Shown in pieces: positions 58,874 to 64,000 of a DNA stretch of 64,000 nt. The notes under the pieces were generated by a model, which made no database searches, was not told the origin of the DNA, and was given only the letters and a program-made list of their open reading frames with translations. Positions within the stretch are counted from its first letter, which is position 1, and the number at the start of each line of letters is the position of its first letter. The translations under genes and the position numbers were made by a program. This DNA comes from Crossiella sp. CA-258035 (GTDB lineage: Bacteria; Actinomycetota; Actinomycetes; Mycobacteriales; Pseudonocardiaceae), in NCBI RefSeq assembly GCF_030064675.1, contig NZ_CP116413.1:1-64000 (forward strand), given 5' to 3'.

Positions 58874-60652
58874 GTGTTCACCACGCGGCCGGAGCTCCTC
58901 GGCACCCACGGCATGGTCGCTTCCACGCACTGGCTGGCCTCGGCCGCCGGGATGGCGGTGCTGGAGGACGGCGGCAACGCCTTCGACGCGGCGGTGGCCG
59001 CCGGGTTCACCCTCCAGGTGGTGGAACCGCACCTGAACGGGCCCGGCGGCGAGGTCCCGGCGATCTTCGCCGCGGCCGGGCAGGCGCCGGAGGTGTTGTG
59101 CGGGCAGGGGGTCGCGCCCGCTGGGGCGACGCTGGCGCACTACCGTGACCTCGGGCTGGAGCTGGTGCCCGGCACCGGGTTGCTGGCCGCGACCATCCCC
59201 GGCGCGTGGGACGGCTGGCTGCTGTTGCTGCGGGACCACGGCACCCGGACGTTGCGGCAGGTGCTGGACTACGCGATCGGCTACGCGCGCAACGGATTCC
59301 CGGTGGTGGAGCGGATCACCGCGACCATCGAGGTGGTCGAGCAGCTCTTCCGCGAGCACTGGCCCACCTCGGCCACGCAGTGGCTGCCCGCCGCTCAGCC
59401 CGGCACCCGGCTGCGGAACCCGGCGCTGGCGGACACCCTGGAGCGGCTGCTCGCCGAGGCGGAGGCGGCCGGATCGGACCGCGAGGCGCAGATCGAGGCG
59501 GCGCGCCGGGCCTGGTACCAGGGCTTCGTCGCTGAGGAGATCGATCGCTTCGCCCGGCAGGAGTTCCGCGACGACTCGGGCCGCAGCCACGCCGGTGTGC
59601 TCACCGCGGCGGACATGGCAGGGTGGTCGGCGAGCTACGACACCCCGGTCAGCGTGGACCTGGCCGACGGCTGGACGCTGCACAAACTCGGGCGGTGGAG
59701 CCAGGGACCGGTGCTGGCGCAACAGCTCCGGTTGCTCGACGGGCTTGATCTGTCCTATGTGGACGGTGTGGCGAGCGCGGACACCGTGCACCTGGCCACC
59801 GAGGCGGCCAAGCTGGCCTTCGCCGACCGGGAGGCTTGGTACGGCGACAGCCCGGAGGTGCCGCTGGATCGCTTGCTCGCTGTGGCGTACGCGCGGCAGC
59901 GGCGGGCACTCATCACCGAGACAGCTTCGCTGGAGCTGCGGCCGGGGCTGGACGGCAGGCTGCCCGCCTTCGTCGCGGAAGGACGCGGGGTCGGGAACAC
60001 CGCAGGGGAGATGGACACCGCGATGGGGGTGGGGGAGCCCACGGTCTCCCGCACCGGGGTGACCAGGGGCGACACCGTGCACGTGGACGTGGTGGACCGG
60101 TGGGGCAACCTGGTCTCGGCCACGCCCTCCGGCGGCTGGCTCCAGTCCTCGCCGCACATCCCGGCGCTGGGCTTCAACCTGGGCACCAGGGCGCAGATGT
60201 TCTGGCTGGAGGAGGGGCACCCCAACGTGCTGGCCCCCGGCAAGCGGCCGCGCATCACGCTCTCGCCCTCGCTGGCCAGCCGTGGTGGCGAGGCGGTGCT
60301 GGCCTTCGGCACGCCCGGCGGGGACCAGCAGGACCAGTGGCAGCTGTGCTTCTGGCTGGCGCACACCCGCGCCGGGCTGAACCTGCAGGCGGCCATCGAC
60401 GCCCCGGCCTGGCACTCCACCGCGTTCCCGTCCTCGTTCTACCCGCGCAGCTGGCAGCCGGGCGAGCTGGTCGCGGAGTCCCGGCTGGGCGCGGAGACCT
60501 TCGCCGAGCTGGCCCGGCGCGGGCACTCGGTGCTCGACGCCGGGCCGTGGGCGCTGGGCCGGTTGTCCGCGGTGTCACGGGATCCAGACACCGGCCTGCT
60601 GCGCGGGGCCGCCAACGCCCGCGGTGCCCAGGGTTACGCGGTCGGTCGCTAG
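58874..60652 (+). CDS. Gamma-glutamyltransferase family protein
   Basis: Ntn-hydrolase that cleaves or transfers gamma-glutamyl groups. It has 592 residues from GTG 58874 (VFTTRPELLGTHGMVASTHWLASAAGMAVLEDGGNAFDAAVA). The probable autocatalytic nucleophile is Thr401 in GDTVHVDVVDRWGNLVSATPSGGW; the second Thr of the usual TTH motif is Val. No signal peptide is present, unlike periplasmic GGTs, so it probably acts in the cytoplasm. It follows the siderophore gene by 10 bp. Its last 78 bases overlap the glycerate kinase gene on the other strand. Confidence 0.9.
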   Translation: MFTTRPELLGTHGMVASTHWLASAAGMAVLEDGGNAFDAAVAAGFTLQVVEPHLNGPGGEVPAIFAAAGQAPEVLCGQGVAPAGATLAHYRDLGLELVPGTGLLAATIPGAWDGWLLLLRDHGTRTLRQVLDYAIGYARNGFPVVERITATIEVVEQLFREHWPTSATQWLPAAQPGTRLRNPALADTLERLLAEAEAAGSDREAQIEAARRAWYQGFVAEEIDRFARQEFRDDSGRSHAGVLTAADMAGWSASYDTPVSVDLADGWTLHKLGRWSQGPVLAQQLRLLDGLDLSYVDGVASADTVHLATEAAKLAFADREAWYGDSPEVPLDRLLAVAYARQRRALITETASLELRPGLDGRLPAFVAEGRGVGNTAGEMDTAMGVGEPTVSRTGVTRGDTVHVDVVDRWGNLVSATPSGGWLQSSPHIPALGFNLGTRAQMFWLEEGHPNVLAPGKRPRITLSPSLASRGGEAVLAFGTPGGDQQDQWQLCFWLAHTRAGLNLQAAIDAPAWHSTAFPSSFYPRSWQPGELVAESRLGAETFAELARRGHSVLDAGPWALGRLSAVSRDPDTGLLRGAANARGAQGYAVGR

Positions 60653-61780
60653 CGCGGCCCCGACCAGGACCAGGCGCAGCGTGCGCTCGGTGGCGTCGGT
60701 GAGCAGTTCGGCGGCGTGGTCGATGGCCTCGGCCAGCGGCACCGGGGCGGCCAGGATGCCCGCGTAGGCGTCGATGCCCACGTCGTAGTTGCGCCGGGCG
60801 CCCTTGCCGATGGTGCCGGCCAGCGCGATCACCGGCTTGCCGAACCGCTTGGCCCGCCTGGCCACCTCGGACGGGATCTTGCCGCGCGGGGTCTGGAAGT
60901 CGATCGCGCCCTCGGCGGTGATCACCAGGTCGGCCGCGGCCAGTCGCCGGTCCAGGTCCAGGTGGTCCAGCAGCACCTCGAAGCGCGGCCGCAGTTCCGC
61001 GCCGAGCACCGCGGCCAGTCCGGCGCCGAGCCCGCCGGAGGCGCCGCTGCCGGGCGCGGTGGCCAGGTCGAGGCCGAACTTCTCGTGCAGCACCACCGCC
61101 CAGCGGTCCATCGCGGCGGCCAGGCGCTCGACGTCCAGCGGCCGCGCGCCCTTCTGCGGGCCGAACACGCGGGCCACGCCCTGCTCGCCGCAGAGCACGT
61201 TGTGCTGGTTGCAGGCCAGGGTGATGGCGGCATCGGCCAGTCGCGGGTCGAGGCCGGTGACGTCGATGTCCTTGAGCGCGAGCAGGGCGTCGCCGCCGCG
61301 GCCGAGCTCCGCGCCGTCGCCGTCGAGCAGCCGCGCGCCCAGGGCTTGCAGCGCGCCGGCGCCACCGTCGCAGGTGCCGGAGTCGCCGCAGCCGATCAGG
61401 ATGCGCGTGCACCCGGCGTCCAGCGCGGCCTTGATCAGCTCGCCCACGCCGTAGGTGGTGGTGGCACCGGGCTGGCGCAGGTCCGGCGGCACCAGGCGGA
61501 GGCCGGCCGCGGCGGCCATCTCCACCACCGCGGTCTCGCCGATCACCGCCAGGTGTGCGCGCACCGGCTTGCCGACCGGGCCGGTCACGGTCAGCGGGAC
61601 CAGCTCACCGCCACCGGCGGCGGCCAGCGTGCGGGCCGAGCCCTCGCCGCCGTCGACCAGCGGCACCGGGTCGACGACCGCGCCCGGCACCACGCGGCGG
61701 ATCCCGGCGGTGATGGCCTCGGCGACGGCTTCGGCGTCCAGACTCTCCTTGAACCCACTCGGAGCGACGACAAAACGCAT
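60575..61780 (-). CDS. Glycerate kinase
   Basis: Phosphorylates D-glycerate (2- or 3-phosphoglycerate) for entry into glycolysis. It has 401 residues from ATG 61780, preceded by GGAGGT on the minus strand. Family motifs are MRFVVAPSGFKESLDAEAVAEAI, DGGEGSARTL, GCGDSGTCDGGAGALQALGARLLD and EGAIDFQTPRGKIPSEVARRAK (GlxK/GarK-type fold). It follows the SLC13 transporter by 2 bp. The C-terminal 20 or so residues (VTLGTAGVGGPAQQAGVWIP) run antisense into the gamma-glutamyltransferase gene and may be a recent extension. Confidence 0.94.
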   Translation of the reverse strand: MRFVVAPSGFKESLDAEAVAEAITAGIRRVVPGAVVDPVPLVDGGEGSARTLAAAGGGELVPLTVTGPVGKPVRAHLAVIGETAVVEMAAAAGLRLVPPDLRQPGATTTYGVGELIKAALDAGCTRILIGCGDSGTCDGGAGALQALGARLLDGDGAELGRGGDALLALKDIDVTGLDPRLADAAITLACNQHNVLCGEQGVARVFGPQKGARPLDVERLAAAMDRWAVVLHEKFGLDLATAPGSGASGGLGAGLAAVLGAELRPRFEVLLDHLDLDRRLAAADLVITAEGAIDFQTPRGKIPSEVARRAKRFGKPVIALAGTIGKGARRNYDVGIDAYAGILAAPVPLAEAIDHAAELLTDATERTLRLVLVGAALATDRVTLGTAGVGGPAQQAGVWIP

Positions 61781-61782
61781 GA

Positions 61783-63243
61783 CTACCTCCAGTTCAGGCC
61801 GAGCAACGGCCACACCGAGAGCGCGAAGAACAGGACCAGAACCGCGGTCAGCGGGCCGAGCACCACGGAGAGCCGCAGCAGGTCCGCGCGGTCGTAGGTG
61901 GGGGCGCCGTCCAGGTGCGCGAACATCGCCACCGGCTTGGCCGAGGAGGACAGGGTGTGGCAGAAGCCGGCCGCCGCGGTGGAGGCGAAGGCCACCGCGA
62001 CCGGGTTGAGGCCGAGTGCGATCGCGGCCGGGATGACCAGCGGCACCAGCACCGAGGACCGGGCCGAGCGGGACTGGATCACCAGGTGCGCGGCAGTGCT
62101 GACCAGCACGACCACTACCAGGAATATGACTGGGTTGTGCACCGGTCCGAGCAGCGCGGTGGCCAGCCAGGCGGCCGCGCCGGAGGAGATCAGCGCCGCG
62201 CCCAGTGCGGCGGTGGCGGCCATGAACACCAGCAGCGACCAGGGCACCCCGGAGAGGGCCTTGTTCAGCTGGACCGTGCCGAAGCGCGGCGAGCTGATCA
62301 GCAGCGCGCCGATCAGCGCGACCACCGCGGGCGAGATGCCGTGCAGCGGTTCGGTGGCCCAGGCCAGCGAGACCCCGGCCAGCAGGACCGCGGCCTTGCG
62401 CTCCGGCCCGGTCAGGCCCTTGGGCGGCCGGATCTCGGCCAGGTCGAGGCGGAGGCCGCCCCGCCGGTCGGCGCGCCGGGTGAACAGGAACAGCACCACC
62501 TCGGCGGCCAGGTGCGAGCTGACCACGGCCAGCGGCAGCCCGAGCAGCAGCCACTGCCCGAAGCCGATGCCGCTGCCGGTGGCCGCGGTCAGCAGCTGGG
62601 TGGTGACCAGGTGCGCGCCCGCGCCCATCAGGGTGGCCACCGCGGACAGCAGGATCACGGTGGGGAACAGGATGGCCAGCGCCCGCACCAGCCTCGGCCG
62701 CTCGCGCAGCGTGCCGGCCAGCGCGAGGAACACCGGCACCGCCAGCGCGGCCCGGCCGGAGGTGGCCGGGATGGCGAAGGCGCTCAGCAGCAGCGCCGCG
62801 GTGACCAGGTGCGCCAGTCCGCGCACCGACCGGGCCCTGCCGATCAGCGCCACCGCCACCCTGGTCGGCAGCCCGCTCGCGCCGATCCCGGCGGCCAGCA
62901 CGAACGCGGCGATGAGCAGCCAGATCGTCTCGCCGCCCAGGGTGGCGAACAACTGCTCGCCGCTGAGCACGCCGAGCAGCACCAGCACCAGCGCGGCGGC
63001 CAGCGCGACGTAGGTGTCATCGATCCTGGTCAGCGTCCAGGCGGCGACCGCGGCGGTGAACACCAGCAGGGTGCTCTGGCCCGGCAGCGACAGCCCGGTC
63101 CCGCCGAAGTGCAGCGCCGCGGCCAGCCCGGCCAGCGCGAGCGCCACCAGCAGCACCGGCCACCAGCGGCGACGCCGCCGCCGGGGCAGCGGCTCGGTGG
63201 GCGCTTCCGCCAGCGGCGGGGCGAGTTCGAGGGTCGCGGACAT
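61783..63243 (-). CDS. SLC13/DASS family transporter
   Basis: A 486-residue protein of 12-14 helices related to Na+/dicarboxylate or anion symporters. It has a basic cytoplasmic N-terminus (PLPRRRRRRWWP) and two pseudo-symmetric halves, with SNP-like regions in the forms AIPATSGRAAL and HTLSSSAKPVAMF. ATG 63243 is preferred over GTG 63249 for its spacing from an AGG. Coupling with glycerate kinase (2 bp) suggests uptake of glycerate or another small hydroxy-acid. The substrate is inferred from context. Confidence 0.87.
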   Translation of the reverse strand: MSATLELAPPLAEAPTEPLPRRRRRRWWPVLLVALALAGLAAALHFGGTGLSLPGQSTLLVFTAAVAAWTLTRIDDTYVALAAALVLVLLGVLSGEQLFATLGGETIWLLIAAFVLAAGIGASGLPTRVAVALIGRARSVRGLAHLVTAALLLSAFAIPATSGRAALAVPVFLALAGTLRERPRLVRALAILFPTVILLSAVATLMGAGAHLVTTQLLTAATGSGIGFGQWLLLGLPLAVVSSHLAAEVVLFLFTRRADRRGGLRLDLAEIRPPKGLTGPERKAAVLLAGVSLAWATEPLHGISPAVVALIGALLISSPRFGTVQLNKALSGVPWSLLVFMAATAALGAALISSGAAAWLATALLGPVHNPVIFLVVVVLVSTAAHLVIQSRSARSSVLVPLVIPAAIALGLNPVAVAFASTAAAGFCHTLSSSAKPVAMFAHLDGAPTYDRADLLRLSVVLGPLTAVLVLFFALSVWPLLGLNWR

Positions 63244-63280
63244 GTGCACCAGCCTGTGCCGCGGAACTGAGCCGTTCGTG

Positions 63281-63299
63281 AGTCGTTCATGAAACGACT
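63281..63299. promoter_or_regulatory. Inverted repeat between transporter and sensor kinase genes
   Basis: AGTCGTT (63281-63287) with AACGACT (63293-63299) and a 5-base spacer, overlapping a direct repeat of the type GAGCCGTTCGT/GAGTCGTTCAT. It lies in the 83-bp divergent region between the SLC13 gene and the kinase gene, so a response regulator or repressor may bind here. Confidence 0.4.
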
Positions 63300-63326
63300 T
63301 TCATCTGGCTGCCGTACCGTCTGTGC

Positions 63327-64000
63327 GTGCCTCGCCTGTGGGACCTGCTGATCGCCGCGCTGGTGCTGGTGGTCATCGCGGTGTACTCGCTGCTCGACGA
63401 GTCCGGCAACCGGGGCCTTGACCTGGGCGGCATCGCGCTGCTGCTGGCCGGGACGCTCGCGCTGGTGTTCCGCCGCCGCTTCCCGCTGACCGTGCTCGCG
63501 GCGACCCTGGCCACCATCTTCCCGTACTACTGGTTCGGCTACCCGGACGGCCCGGCGATCCTGCTGCCCACGGTGGCGCTGTTCACCGTGGCCGCCGAGG
63601 CCGGGCTGCCGCGCGCGCTGCTCGGCGGGGTGGCCGCGCTGGCGGTGTTCGCGGTGGGCGAGGTGGACCGGCCCCTGGCCACCTGGGGCTGGGTCGGGCT
63701 GGCCGCGGGATCCTGGCTGGTCGCGGTGATCTCGCTGGGCCTGCTGCTGCGGGCCAACCGGGAGCGCCGCGCCGAACGCGGCCTGCGCGTGGCCGAGGAG
63801 CAGCGGCTGGCCATCGCCCGCGAGGTGCACGACGTGGTCGCGCACAGCCTGGCGGTGATCAACGTGCAGGCCGGCGTGGGCGCGCACGTGGCGCAGCGGC
63901 GGCCGGAGGAGGCGCACAAGGCGTTGCTGGCGATCAAGGAGGCCAGCCGGTCCGCGCTGACCGACCTGCGGGCCACCCTGGCGGTGGTGCGCGGCGAACC
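63327..64000 (+). CDS. Sensor histidine kinase, NarL-type (partial, cut by window end)
   Basis: The first 224 residues of a membrane histidine kinase from GTG 63327 (VPRLWDLLIAALVLVVIAVYSLLDE). Four or five membrane helices cover about 5-140. A short linker follows with the HisKA_3 dimerisation domain, phospho-acceptor His168 in IAREVHDVVAHSLAVINVQAG and ASRSALTDLRATLAVVRGE. The ATPase domain and the expected LuxR-type response regulator lie beyond the window. It is divergent from the SLC13 gene. Confidence 0.88.
   Translation, partial: MPRLWDLLIAALVLVVIAVYSLLDESGNRGLDLGGIALLLAGTLALVFRRRFPLTVLAATLATIFPYYWFGYPDGPAILLPTVALFTVAAEAGLPRALLGGVAALAVFAVGEVDRPLATWGWVGLAAGSWLVAVISLGLLLRANRERRAERGLRVAEEQRLAIAREVHDVVAHSLAVINVQAGVGAHVAQRRPEEAHKALLAIKEASRSALTDLRATLAVVRGE

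Overview
The window is high-GC actinobacterial chromosome and opens exactly at the start codon of dnaA, so it covers the replication origin and about 62 kb downstream. The order dnaA-oriC-dnaN-gnd-recF-dciA-gyrB-gyrA-DUF3566-tRNA-Ile-DLW39-tRNA-Ala, then a CwsA-position gene, ppiA, PH-domain protein, crgA, DUF881, class E sortase, pabA and the divergent pknB-pknA-pbpA-rodA-pstP-fhaB-fhaA cluster, is the conserved origin region of mycobacteria and their relatives. The presence of gnd, the GTG/TTG start usage, the AMIN-like secreted protein and the NsdA-like regulator point to Pseudonocardiales (Crossiella/Kutzneria/Amycolatopsis-like). This placement is inferred from gene order and protein style, not from a database search.

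Layout: 1-12.5 kb holds replication initiation, clamp, recombination mediator, helicase loader and gyrase, with oriC between dnaA and dnaN. 12.5-20.5 kb holds small envelope and secreted proteins, cyclophilin, rhomboid, crgA, sortase and pabA. 20.5-30 kb is a tightly coupled minus-strand operon that couples Ser/Thr phosphorylation (PknA, PknB, PstP, FHA readers) to elongation-type peptidoglycan synthesis (RodA, PbpA). tRNA-Leu(CAG) at 30.1 kb ends the conserved block.

From 30.7 kb the content is lineage-specific or accessory. It has a sugar-lactone oxidase divergent from a PLP deaminase/aldolase. Next is a TetR gene divergent from a beta-glucosidase followed by three tandem GPH-like sugar transporters, the third frameshifted. 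An NsdA-like regulator has two small partner-like genes beside it. A copper-handling set (YcnI, CopC, CopD) is followed by a five-gene compatible-solute operon joining a BCCT carrier to a complete OpuC-type ABC importer. Beyond are a RecB-like TM0106 nuclease, SDR and aldo/keto reductases, UDP-glucose dehydrogenase, an iron-box-controlled siderophore-interacting protein, a gamma-glutamyltransferase, an SLC13 transporter with glycerate kinase, and a sensor kinase cut by the window end.

Most notable beyond gene content: two DnaA-box clusters outside oriC (tandem perfect boxes within the 5' end of dciA, and an inverted pair near crgA); a 164-bp TA-flanked long inverted repeat (MITE-like) in a divergent promoter region; a repeated hairpin element behind two tRNA genes; a PASTA-like ectodomain on PknA; and a good IdeR/DmdR iron box on the start codon of the siderophore-interacting gene.
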